From Drosophila persimilis (Eukaryota > Arthropoda > Insecta > Diptera > Drosophilidae), in NCBI RefSeq assembly GCF_003286085.1, contig NW_020825312.1, forward strand, positions 2,604,001 to 2,668,000: a stretch of DNA of 64,000 nt, read 5' to 3'. Below, piece by piece: positions 25,735-35,359 of the stretch (position 1 is its first letter; every line of letters begins with the position of its first letter). The position numbers and the translations under genes were made by a program. The notes below the pieces were generated by a model. That model was not told where the DNA came from and did no database searches. It was given only the letters and a program-made list of their open reading frames with translations.

Positions 25735-26150
25735 AAAAAGATCCTACATTTAGTCCATCGAATTAAACAGAAACCTGAAGGCTTGGTTCGTTTTGCCTGG
25801 AAATCATACTGCGAGCAGTTCATCAACTAAACCTGAAGCTTTGGTTCAAGCAGTGCCCCGCTGAAACCTGAACACTTGGTCCATTTTCCCTTCACAAGAA
25901 AGTGATCAAGCAGTGCCCCGCTGAAACCTGAACACTTGGTTCGTTTTTCATTCACAAGCAAGGGATCAAGCAGTGCCCCGCTAAAACCTGAACATGTCGT
26001 TCGTTTTTCTTCCAGAAGCAAGGGATCAAGCAGTGCGATGGTGAAACCTGAAGGTTTGGTCCGGTTTGTCCTGAAATTACCCTGAAAGCAGTTCATTGAT
26101 TTCACTTGAAGCTTAAGTTCAATTTCCCTTCGAATCCAAACAGCCAAGTG
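25735..26150 (-). repeat. Dispersed element of 60-bp tandem units, copy 2 (inverted)
   Basis: Read on the minus strand this matches the element at 9427-9700. Its units again have a period of exactly 60 bp (phases at about 25861, 25921 and 25981) with CGAACC, GTTCAGGTTTCAGCGG and CACTGCTTGATC blocks. They end in the same terminal module, CCTTCAGGTTTC then GACTAAATGTAGGATC. Here the upstream edge also carries a copy of the AATGAACTGCTTTCAGG module, so the array is bracketed by related sequence. The minus-strand frame stays open for 106 codons with a SGFSGALLDHLLV-like 20-residue period, the same frame as in copy 1. Family unknown. Confidence 0.8.
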
Positions 26151-29100
26151 ATTAAAAATACGAATCAGCTTTTTAAATTTGACCTCGGATTCAAAGATAT
26201 AGAAATTCCGGATTGTTCAAGCGACCACACATGCTAAGTGAAAGTCCCATTTAGTGCTCGAACTTTCCTTTATTTATTATCCGCTCTAGCCGTTTTGTGC
26301 TCTGCGTGGATCTTCCAGTTAGTCAGTCGGTCTTTTGGGGAAAAAAGCTATATAATAGATTTAAATTATGCCAAAAAAATCATGCGCATATAAACAATTT
26401 GTGGCACACGTACATGTGTTTCTTCCTCAACTCTGGATAAACTGTGGAGAGTGTGTCTTGCCCCCGCCCCGCCTACAATCCATCCTGCTCATCCGGCTCG
26501 TCACCCCCGCTTAACAGTTTGTGCAGCCAAAACGTGTTTATGTCTGTTCATTGTCACATTTACTTGTAAACTTTTTTTTGCCCTAGAAGCTAGGAAGTCT
26601 TCGTCCTGCCCCCGTCTCTGCTGCCGCAATCTGCCTCTCGTGTCCCGCATCGCATTGCAACACAGCGCATCGAAGCTGCCACTTTGGACCCCGGCCAGGA
26701 CCCTGCTGCTCCTTAGACATGTCAGCGACACATGCAGTCTGCAGTCTCCAATCTGCAGTCTGGTAGTTGCAAAGTCTCTGCTGCCTGCTGCAGGGGCAGG
26801 CAAGCAAAAAATTGAATGCCACAACAGCGGCAAGAGCAGCAGCAGGAGCCGGAGCAGGAGCCGGAGCAGGAGAACGAGGCAAGGATGAGGGCGGGCGCAA
26901 CGGAAGCAAATAAGAAGCAGCAGCAGACGACGATTAAAAGTGCAGACATCGCTGGGACATAAACAAGGCAGGAAGTTGTAAAAAACACATAAACAAAGTT
27001 GGCAGCAAAAACTAAAACTAAAACAAAGCGCACCAAAAGGCATCCAACGGAATTTTTCTCGTACTCGTACTCGCACACTCGTTCTCATTCAAGGATCCAT
27101 GGTAGTCGTCGACATTGGCGCCCTCGACATCCTTGTCGTTCTCGTCGTTCTTCGAGTTAGCTTTGCGCCAAAAGTGCCCTAAGAGCGGTGGGTCCTTGCT
27201 GGCTGGATGTGCTGCAAGACGTCTGTCGAATTGCATTGGCAGGCTAACGACAATTGAAAAACAAGAGTGGAAACCGCTGACAAAACGGCAACTGCGAATA
27301 AGAATCACACTTCGGGACACCAAATCTCAGGAGCCGTATTAAAAAGATCATTTGACTGCATTTATATGAAGATTGTATTTGATAGGCAGGTGATATGATT
27401 CCGTATTCAACTGGATATACCCTTGTGCAGCTATCGGCTCTGTTTTGATAAATATGTTATAGCATTGCTTCTTTAAAGAAACATTTATTTTTATTACAAA
27501 TACTTGCCTTTCAATTCTGTATGGTATAGTAAGCGGATCTTGGCGGCTTGAACCGGCTTTCCAATTAGAAATGATAAGTGCATGAAGTTCTGCAAGATAC
27601 CTTCAAAATGAAGGAGCTGCTTATTAAAGTTTCCTTTTCTGGTCCACAATATATATATGTTATATGGTTGGAGGGGCTTTTTTCCGTGCGCCGCAGACAT
27701 CGGGCAGCCGTCATACCCTCTCGGTAAGGGTATAGAAACAACAGTCAGCTCCAATTGTAGCCAGCCCGGAAGCGTCTGCTTAGCGGTTGCATTTCCGCGT
27801 GGGGACTACCGCCCGTGCGGCAATGCTTGTCCTCCACACACAAACATATACACATACACACGTGCGACTACAAATAATACAAACTAATACAAATAAATAT
27901 GCATACGTGTGCCCCTTACGCCTTCTCTTCCCGGCACTTGAGGAATAGGGATTACAATTTCATTTCAATTTCCTGCTTCTGCTTCTGCTCCTACTGCTGC
28001 TCCTGCTGCTCCTTCTCCTCCTTCTCTTATGCACACAAACAAAATGCAACGGCGGGGGGTGGGGGTTCTGTGCAGCAGCTGTGCCGGCTACTTGGCTCGC
28101 CCCTAGAAAGTGTGCGACATCTAAGGGTGTATGTGCGTGTGTGTTGTTTACTCAAGGCTTAAGGTTTAAAATGGATTTGTTTGACTGGCAGCAAGCCGAC
28201 TTGAGCAAGAATACACACACACACACACGCACACACACACAAATATAAATACGAGTACGTGTTCTCCACATCTTATCTGGATACCCATACCCATTCCAGT
28301 CCACATCCACATCCCCATATCTATGTATCTTCCACTATCCTGGTGCATCTCAAACACATGTCGTACACGCTCAACGCCATTTAAGCTATTTAACAGCTTC
28401 CTTGAGCTTTCTTCCACAACGTTCGTTTCCTTTCTGCTAGTTTTCAATTTACTTTAGTTTTTCTACCCATTTTCTTTTTCCATTTTCCATTTGTTTTTCC
28501 ATATCTGCTTTGTTCTGGGTCTGTGCCTGCGTCTGTGTCTGTGTGCGCCATGGCTTAATTAGCTTTTGTTGCTCGGCAAAAGTTTTTACTTTACCCCGGC
28601 TTCCTCTTTACCGATTTCCCGCTTCTTGCGAGTATTATTATTTTCAAGCGTTTTTTAATTTGTAATTTTTATGCCGGCTGTTTCTTTGGATTCTTCTCTT
28701 TTTCCCCTCTCGCCATCGGTACTCGTTTAGCGGCATCCAGCTCCTTCGGCGGCGACGTTCTTTCCTTTTGGCGTCTGGATTCGCAATTGAGTTTCGAGTG
28801 TAATGGCGAAAGTTTAATGAGAATTGGGTAGTTAGTTAGCGGTTTAAGTTGCTATTCGGGCTGCTTAAGTGAAGTCGTTAGTGTGGCGGCCTGCGAAGGG
28901 GTACCTCAATCAACTCGAAGCTACGAGTACAAGTGTTTTTCCCAGACTTCCATCCATCCTAATGAGAGGGACGACTTCTGTGAAACGCGACGTGAGTCAG
29001 ACAACAATCACCCAAAACACAGACTGCTGTTAAAGAAACAAAAGTGCGCTCTGCCAAATTCAAAGTGCAAATCTTCAGTTTTTGGAGTGGCAGAGATACT

Positions 29101-29170
29101 AACTTCCCAATCCCATGCCCATGCCCAGCGAAACAGTTGTTGTGCAGCTGCAACGAGTCTTCCGAATTCT
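26151..29170. other. Gene-free spacer upstream of the 1218-aa gene
   Basis: No supportable gene. The 195-codon minus-strand frame around 26501-27088 is a by-product of CAG/GGAGCC repeats at 26830-26880 and of Cys/Leu-rich shadow translation. A possible transposon remnant at 27408-27740 and a CA microsatellite at about 28210-28240 are present. Confidence 0.55.
27408..27740. mobile_element. Possible remnant of a small non-autonomous element
   Basis: The segment is bounded by TATACCCTTGTGCAG at 27416-27430 and by a hairpin at 27713-27733 with 7-bp arms (ATACCCT and AGGGTAT) and a 7-nt loop. TATACCC/GGGTATA edges and a terminal hairpin are common in degenerate Drosophila MITE- or Helitron-like repeats. 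No transposase frame is visible. The boundaries are uncertain. Confidence 0.3.
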
Positions 29171-29183
29171 GAATTTTGCTCTC

Positions 29184-29218
29184 TATAAAACCCTGTACAC
29201 GGTCAGCCTTGTGGTAGT
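29184..29218 (+). promoter_or_regulatory. TATA promoter of the 1218-aa gene
   Basis: TATAAAA at 29184-29190. A weaker initiator, TAGTC, has its A at 29216, again 32 bp from the TATA box. This predicts a leader of about 14 nt before the ATG at 29230. A closer TCAG at 29203-29206 would be too near the TATA box. Confidence 0.65.
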
Positions 29219-29229
29219 CTGAAATACAA

Positions 29230-32200
29230 ATGAAAGCCATTGTACTGCTAACAATTTGTGCGGCAGTAGTTCTGGGTACGCCCCTTAACGGCTCTCCAGC
29301 TGGAGCAGCATCATTGCCGCACTCGCCCTCGTCCTCGTCCCCGTCCCCGACGCCTACAATTGTGCACGCATTTCCACCTGACATCCAAACAGGCCAAACA
29401 GACAGGTCAATCAAGGCCGAAACTCCACTCATTCAGAAGAGTTATACGACTGCTGCAGGAGCAGCCGTAGCAAACAATTCGACAGATTTTCAGCACACTC
29501 CTTCCCAGACTCCGACCAAATCAAACGATTTCCCCAGGCTGTTCGTTCAACAAGAAAAACTTCCGAAAACTCAGCAAAGTGACAGAACGACGAAAGAGTG
29601 GAATACACCTGTCCAAAAAGCTGATCCAACGGAAAGCACAACAATAGTCTCAAGACTATCCGATGGCCAGCACCATGTCGATTTCCAGGACAGACCTTCA
29701 CAGATTCCCAGCAAAAAGATAGAGGAGCCTGTCCCACACCACAACAGATCACAAGCTAAGGAAAAAGGCAGAACTGACTGGAATCTATCGGTCCAATCGA
29801 AAAATTCAACTGATACGCAATCAGAAGTCTCACGACGGACGGTGCACTTGAATCTACCGGTCCAAAAAGATCATACCACAGAAAGGAATAGAGATATTCA
29901 GCATCAACCCGATGCTCAGCCCCATGTGATCTCCGGGAACATTTCTTTGCAAAATCCAGACAAGCCCATCGCTGGGGTCAGGCCCGCCGAAACTCGGATA
30001 AAACTCCAAAGTACTCAGAACAGCGGCAGAGCGCAAACAGTCTTCAATTCATCGGTCCACAACGATCATCCAACAGAAAGGAATAGAGATATTCAAAGTC
30101 AGGCCAATCCTCAGCCTCATATGATCACAAAGAACATTTCTTTGGAACATCTGAACAAATCTATCGCTGGGGTTAGGCCAGCCGTTAAACAGAACAATCT
30201 CCAAGGAACTCAGAAAAATAAAATTATAGGCTGGAAGACATGGTTGCAGCAAAATAATCTAGCGGATAAAAGAACGAATACTTCAAGACAATCCGATCAT
30301 CAGCAGCAGTATCAGGAGAGTTCTTTCCATCAGCACATAGCTCCCATCAAAGTCTTCGACCTACGTATCCCAGCAGAACTCCGGCCCAGTCACAAAACAA
30401 TGAAGGATTCAAATCGATCGCTCGAATACGATAATCCAACAGACATGAATCGAAACTTTCAAGGCTCGGATTTGCCGCCTCACGTTGATTTCCAGGACAG
30501 TGCTTTCCAACATTCGAGCGAGCCCATAGATAAGGTCGTACCTGCTAAGGAAAACAGACTCCCAGAAGCTCAAAACATCGGCAGGACTGCAACTGACTGG
30601 CATCCATTGGATAAGACAACGGAAATATCAAGAAAATCCGATCATCTGCAACATTATCAGGAGGCTTCTTTCCATAATAAAAAAGACAGTCAACAAAGCA
30701 GAATTCCGACAACTCAGGACAGTGCAAGGACGTTGAAGGACTGGAATCAATCGGTCCCAAACGATAATCCAACAGAAAGGAATATACATTTCCAAGGCCA
30801 ACCCGATCATCAGCCCCAATCGTACTTCCAGGACACTCCCTTCCAACATTCGAGCAAACCCATCGATGAGGCCGTGCCGCCAGTTCAACAAAGCAGATAC
30901 CCAGAAGATCAGTACAGTCTATCGGTAAAACAAAAGAACGCAACGGCTAGGAGAACGGAAGATTCAAGACAATCCGATCATCAGCAACATTATCAGGAGG
31001 GTTCTTTCCATAATCCGATAGAAAGTCAACAAAGCCGACTCCCATCAACTCAGGACAGTGGCAGGACGTTGAAGGACTGGAATCCTTTGGTCCAAGGCGA
31101 TATAGTAACGGAAGTCCCAAGAAAATTCGATCGACTGCAGAAATATCCACTCGACAACCAGGGCTCACACATTCAACAAAGCAAAATCCCAACAGCCCAC
31201 CACAGTGACCTAACGTTCAAGGCGTGGAATCCATCAGTGCAAACCGATAAGCCAATCGAAAGCCATCTTGATATTCAAAGCCAGCTCTATCGTCAGCACG
31301 ATGTGTTTTCCGAGGATCCCAGGAAACCCATCGATAATGCCGGAGAGCGTATTGAACAAAGCAGACTCCCAAAATCTCAGCCCAGTGGGAGTGCATTGAA
31401 TGACTCTAAGCCAACGCTCCATAACGACAATCCAACAGAAAAGGAAAGAAATTTCCAAGGCCAACACGATCGTCAGCTCCACGTTGATTTCCAGGACAGT
31501 CGTTTCCAACATCCGAGCAAACCCACCGATGAGGTCGGGCCGCCTGTTACACAAACCAGACTTCCAGAAGCTCAATACAGTGGCAGGACGATGACTGACT
31601 GGCATCCATCGGTCCAAAGCGATGCAACGGATAAGAGAACGGAAAACTCAAGACAATCCGACCATCAGGAACATTATCAAGAGGGTTCTTTCCATGATCC
31701 GATAGACAGTCAACAAATCAGACTCCCACCAACTAGGGACAGTGCCAAGACGTTGAAGGAATGGAACCAATCTGTCAAAAAAGATAATCTAACAGAAAGG
31801 AAAAGCAACCACATGATATCTGAATTTAATCTTTTCCAAGATTCGAACAAATCCATCGACAATGCCGGACAGAATATTCAACAAAGCAGACTACCGGCAT
31901 CTCAGCAGAGTGGGATAGCATCAAAGGTCTTGAATACATTGCTCCCAAACGATAATCTAACTACAACGAATACCAATTTTCGTCAGCCAAAAGTGGATAT
32001 CCAGGACAGTCCTTTCCACCATTCGAGCAAACCCACCGATGAGGTCGGGCCGCCTGCTATACAAACCAGACTTCCAGAAGCTCAGTACAGTGGCAGGACG
32101 ATAGCTGACTGGCATCCATCGGTCCACAGCGATGCATCGGATAGGCGAACGGAAAACTCAAGAAAATCCGACTATCAGGAACATTATCAAGAGGGTTCTT

Positions 32201-32886
32201 TCCATGATCCGATAGACAGTCAAAAAATCAGACTCCCACCAACTCACGACAGTGGTAGGACCTTGAAGGACTGGAATCAATCGGTCCAAAACGATAAACC
32301 AATTGAAAGGTATATAGATGTGCAAGGCCAACCCCCTCGCCAGAGCTATATGAATTCCCAAGACAATTCTTTCGAACATGCGGGCAAACCATTCGGTGAC
32401 GAACCCATCCAAGCAAACCCAATGATGAAGGAGAGGAATCCATCGGTGCACAGCGATCTTTCAGCTGAAAGGAACGATCAAAACATTGCCAGAAAAGTGA
32501 TGTCACACCGACAAGAGTATCCAATGGATGGAGCAACGGATGGAGTCTTAGCATACAGAACGGAAGGTTTGGAACCGCTCGAGCATCAAATCCAATCTCA
32601 ACATCCATTTATACAAAAAGGGATCGTTAGAAAAGCGAGCACTATCGATGATATTGTTCAGACGACTACAGAGTCGTCAGAAGAAAACATTGATGACAAT
32701 ACAACGAAGAAGAACAGATCAGCAAAAAAAGGAAAGAAAGCTAAAAAACCGCGCAGGAAAGCCAAAAATCGTAAACGGAAGACCAAAAGGCAAAGAAATG
32801 AGGCTTCCAGGAAAAAGAAACGAGTGACAACAACCACAGAATATTATGAAGACGAGGAAAAAACCACGGAACCCGACGAAGAGTGA
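29230..32886 (+). CDS. Giant secreted repeat protein with basic-acidic tail
   Basis: Encodes 1218 residues in one open exon. A signal peptide of about 16 residues (MKAIVLLTICAAVVLG) is followed by TPLNG and a Ser/Pro-rich stretch. Residues about 100-1070 are a long array of diverged units of about 54-60 residues. Each is recognisable by a [S]GRTxxDWxxSVQ-type motif, some eighteen in varying states of decay, in two alternating kinds. One continues NPTER...HVDFQDSxFQHSSKP. The other continues SRQSDHQxHYQEGSFH. I see no Cys after the signal, several N-glycosylation sequons, and a composition rich in Gln, Asp, Ser, Asn and His that suggests a disordered chain. The end is unusual: about 40 residues rich in Lys/Arg, then EYYEDEEKTTEPDEE. 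The ends resemble the 159-aa protein upstream. I recognise no enzyme or named family; a gland-secreted structural or adhesive protein is inferred. Confidence 0.85.
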   Translation: MKAIVLLTICAAVVLGTPLNGSPAGAASLPHSPSSSSPSPTPTIVHAFPPDIQTGQTDRSIKAETPLIQKSYTTAAGAAVANNSTDFQHTPSQTPTKSNDFPRLFVQQEKLPKTQQSDRTTKEWNTPVQKADPTESTTIVSRLSDGQHHVDFQDRPSQIPSKKIEEPVPHHNRSQAKEKGRTDWNLSVQSKNSTDTQSEVSRRTVHLNLPVQKDHTTERNRDIQHQPDAQPHVISGNISLQNPDKPIAGVRPAETRIKLQSTQNSGRAQTVFNSSVHNDHPTERNRDIQSQANPQPHMITKNISLEHLNKSIAGVRPAVKQNNLQGTQKNKIIGWKTWLQQNNLADKRTNTSRQSDHQQQYQESSFHQHIAPIKVFDLRIPAELRPSHKTMKDSNRSLEYDNPTDMNRNFQGSDLPPHVDFQDSAFQHSSEPIDKVVPAKENRLPEAQNIGRTATDWHPLDKTTEISRKSDHLQHYQEASFHNKKDSQQSRIPTTQDSARTLKDWNQSVPNDNPTERNIHFQGQPDHQPQSYFQDTPFQHSSKPIDEAVPPVQQSRYPEDQYSLSVKQKNATARRTEDSRQSDHQQHYQEGSFHNPIESQQSRLPSTQDSGRTLKDWNPLVQGDIVTEVPRKFDRLQKYPLDNQGSHIQQSKIPTAHHSDLTFKAWNPSVQTDKPIESHLDIQSQLYRQHDVFSEDPRKPIDNAGERIEQSRLPKSQPSGSALNDSKPTLHNDNPTEKERNFQGQHDRQLHVDFQDSRFQHPSKPTDEVGPPVTQTRLPEAQYSGRTMTDWHPSVQSDATDKRTENSRQSDHQEHYQEGSFHDPIDSQQIRLPPTRDSAKTLKEWNQSVKKDNLTERKSNHMISEFNLFQDSNKSIDNAGQNIQQSRLPASQQSGIASKVLNTLLPNDNLTTTNTNFRQPKVDIQDSPFHHSSKPTDEVGPPAIQTRLPEAQYSGRTIADWHPSVHSDASDRRTENSRKSDYQEHYQEGSFHDPIDSQKIRLPPTHDSGRTLKDWNQSVQNDKPIERYIDVQGQPPRQSYMNSQDNSFEHAGKPFGDEPIQANPMMKERNPSVHSDLSAERNDQNIARKVMSHRQEYPMDGATDGVLAYRTEGLEPLEHQIQSQHPFIQKGIVRKASTIDDIVQTTTESSEENIDDNTTKKNRSAKKGKKAKKPRRKAKNRKRKTKRQRNEASRKKKRVTTTTEYYEDEEKTTEPDEE
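30283..32203 (+). repeat. Higher-order coding repeat, about 340 bp
   Basis: The block encoding S-R-[QK]-S-D-[HY]-Q...YQE.SFH recurs at 30283, 30628, 30964, 31648 and 32158. The intervals of 345, 336, 684 and 510 bp are about 1, 1, 2 and 1.5 times 340. The unit is therefore about 114 residues, made of two half-units of about 57 residues, and the array has gained or lost half-units while staying in frame. Confidence 0.8.
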
Positions 32887-32996
32887 CGTCTTTAACGAAT
32901 CAATATATGGATCCGCAAGAGCCAGCTCTTGTGGTAATTATGATTAGTATTGCCTTAATGCAATAGAATATTTTATAATCAATGTATATATTGTTT

Positions 32997-33002
32997 AATA
33001 AA
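32997..33002 (+). terminator. Poly(A) signal of the 1218-aa gene
   Basis: AATAAA lies about 110 bp after the stop codon in A/T-rich sequence. It is the first canonical hexamer downstream that I see. Confidence 0.6.
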
Positions 33003-33009
33003 TATATTG

Positions 33010-35300
33010 AAAAATTGTATACTGTACGTGTATTAATTAACATGCATTTCGAATATTTGTTTTATTCGATTCGGACATTTTTTGCCAAATATTTTTGTTT
33101 TTTGGGGGTCGAGAGAGTGAAGAGATGGTTTCTTTCAAAGCTGGAGGAAACGTCACCACATATTCATTATTGTGAAAGCAGAGACACCAGACTCGCATAC
33201 TTTTCAATCCTTTCATAAATATTCATTGGTAAAAACCACATCATTCAGTCGAAAGAGAAATGCGAAGCCAGCGTGTAAGGGCTCCAACAGTCGAAATGAC
33301 GACTAAAAGATACCCGCTAAAGTATTTTGGGCAACCATTTTGCAAAGATCGTAATATTCTCTGTGCTATATATTATTGTCTCACAGACTCTGGTTCAGAC
33401 GGTCATAGAACCTGATGCCGTTCATCAACATATCTGCTCTTAATCGGACACGTTTCCTTATGATAGTGGCATACATTTAAAAACGCACAGTACACAATAC
33501 CACCCCTCTATTCTACGAGTAACGGGTATTAAAAAAAACAAGCCCCCATCTAAAAAGGGTGTAAGGATGGAAGGGGCAGACACTGGTTACATTGCACGGG
33601 TTTGTCTCTGTCGATATGCTTTTGTTTTGCGTTTCAGTGCTGCATGGTTTTCCTACTCCCGTTCGCATTCACATTCACATTCGCATTCAGATTCCAATTC
33701 AGAATGGAACCCATCTTTATGCAACAAATATGAATTGTTGAAGCTCCGCTCCGGCTAACTCGTAACCGGAGCCACAGAATTTTGTGGCGCTGAAAATCGG
33801 GCATTAGCGTTTGTTTGATTTAGGTCAGTACGACACAGGGTCTCACAGCTTCCACTCGTAGCTCTCGGCACACAGCCCCCAAGGCGGGTTCGTTCGTGTC
33901 CCTGGGATCGGAGTGGGTATAGGTATGGGTACGGGTATGGGTATGGGTATGGGAAAGGGTTATTCTAACGAATGCATCCGCGTTTCATTTAAATTTAGAT
34001 GAACAACATTGTATTCGGTTGCTGGCGATGTCGTCCTGTGTTGGTGCTTTTAATCTGTGTCAAAATATTTTCCATTTTCGAGCAAGAATGTTTCCTATAT
34101 GAATTTTAACGCTTCGGGAAATGTTTTTCGACAGCACCATGTAAAATATATACGTGGCAATATATTTTCCACAAATTCGTGTTCCCCCTCTCTTTTTACT
34201 TTTACTTTATTATTGTTTTCTTGTTTTTGCTTTTGTGCTGTAGGTTTTTTATTGCACATTTATGCGAGTATGTGTTGGAGCTTGCTACGATTTTGAGGCT
34301 ATTTGTTGTATTTGCTTTCAATATTTGAGCAATTCAATGGGGGTTGCGGGGCTACCGGGATGCGGGGATGCGGGGCGTGTGTGTCTAGGGATTAGTTTCT
34401 GGCAGTGCCAAAATATGAATTGGTTGGTATTAAATTGTGTATCGTTCGATGAGAGATCGAGGGACTTAGAAGAGATTTGTGCGAAATAAAAGCTTAGGGT
34501 AATAGAAAAGGATCTGAATGGCCAAGCTGGCGACTATGCATATTACATTCTCTCAAAGGCTAGATACGAGTGGTAGGTACATACATATGTATAGCATCTA
34601 CATATATGTAGGTACCTACAATCAACTGAATAGTATCTCTATATCCACTTAATTGAGTTCAACATGAGTACGTAATACTCATGCAACTGTTATATCATTG
34701 CGAAAGCAAAGTCATGTCCTGCTGTTTGCGTTTGCTGTTGCTGCGCTGCCACAATAATTTATGACTAAAATAGTTAATGAATTGAAAAAATTGTTCGTGT
34801 CAGCAGGGAGCATGAAATGTTTTTATAGTGCAGATGCCGAGCCCAGAATGCGGTCGCTGCGCTGTCGATGTGTGTCTGGTATTTTCCCCAGCGCCATCCC
34901 CAATCTCCAATCCTCAGCCCCTTCCATTGCCATTCCTGCTCTGCCTTGCTCGCCTGGCTGCACCGGAGATTGGCAGTTGCATTGATAAGTGCTTCAGGCC
35001 ATAAAAATGTGCATGGCTTGCTCTACATATGTACATATGTATGTATCTATGTATGTATCTGTATGTATATGCATGTGCTCTCTATACACACATATGTATA
35101 CCTCCGCTTACTTTCGAAACCCGGCTGTGCTGTTAGTCAGGCCCATCTGCTGGAAAACTACTGCACCAATGTGTAACATGCCCATAAAATTGTTTTAATT
35201 TCGAAGCTTTGTTCTTAAGTTGTGACTAAGTGAGATGATTCTTTGATCGTTTGGTGACTAAAGCCCGGTGATGTCTCGACTGCGATATGGATACGGGCTG
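33010..35300. other. Gene-free spacer
   Basis: No credible gene. It contains a TACGAGTAACGGGTATT string at 33514-33530 resembling the edge of a dispersed repeat, an ATTCRC hexamer ladder at about 33660-33690 and a GGGTAT ladder at about 33915-33955. An imperfect inverted repeat lies at 34573-34619, and TATG-rich tracts at about 35025-35100. Confidence 0.55.
33915..33957. repeat. (GGGTAT)n degenerate hexamer repeat
   Basis: About seven hexamers of the GGGTAT/AGGTAT/GGGTAC family. Nothing suggests a telomeric role; other hexamer ladders of similar length are scattered through the window. Confidence 0.85.
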
Positions 35301-35305
35301 GCAGG

Positions 35306-35342
35306 TATAAAAGACTAGTCGGAAATGGCCAGAGCACTCAGT
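35306..35342 (+). promoter_or_regulatory. TATA/Inr promoter of the 239-aa gene
   Basis: TATAAAAG at 35306-35313 and TCAGT at 35338-35342. The initiator A at 35340 is 34 bp from the TATA start, slightly longer than in the neighbouring genes. Predicted leader is about 20 nt. Confidence 0.75.
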
Positions 35343-35359
35343 ACCATCCAAGCAGCCGC

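Noticed and set aside
26501-27088. 195-codon minus-strand frame rich in Cys and Leu
   Set aside because: Created by CAG and GGAGCC repeats; the opposite strand is open over the same stretch and no promoter fits.
29150-29160. TGCAGCTGCA palindrome upstream of the 1218-aa gene as a control site (near 29140-29150)
   Set aside because: A common E-box palindrome; one copy without conservation data is not evidence of a regulatory site.
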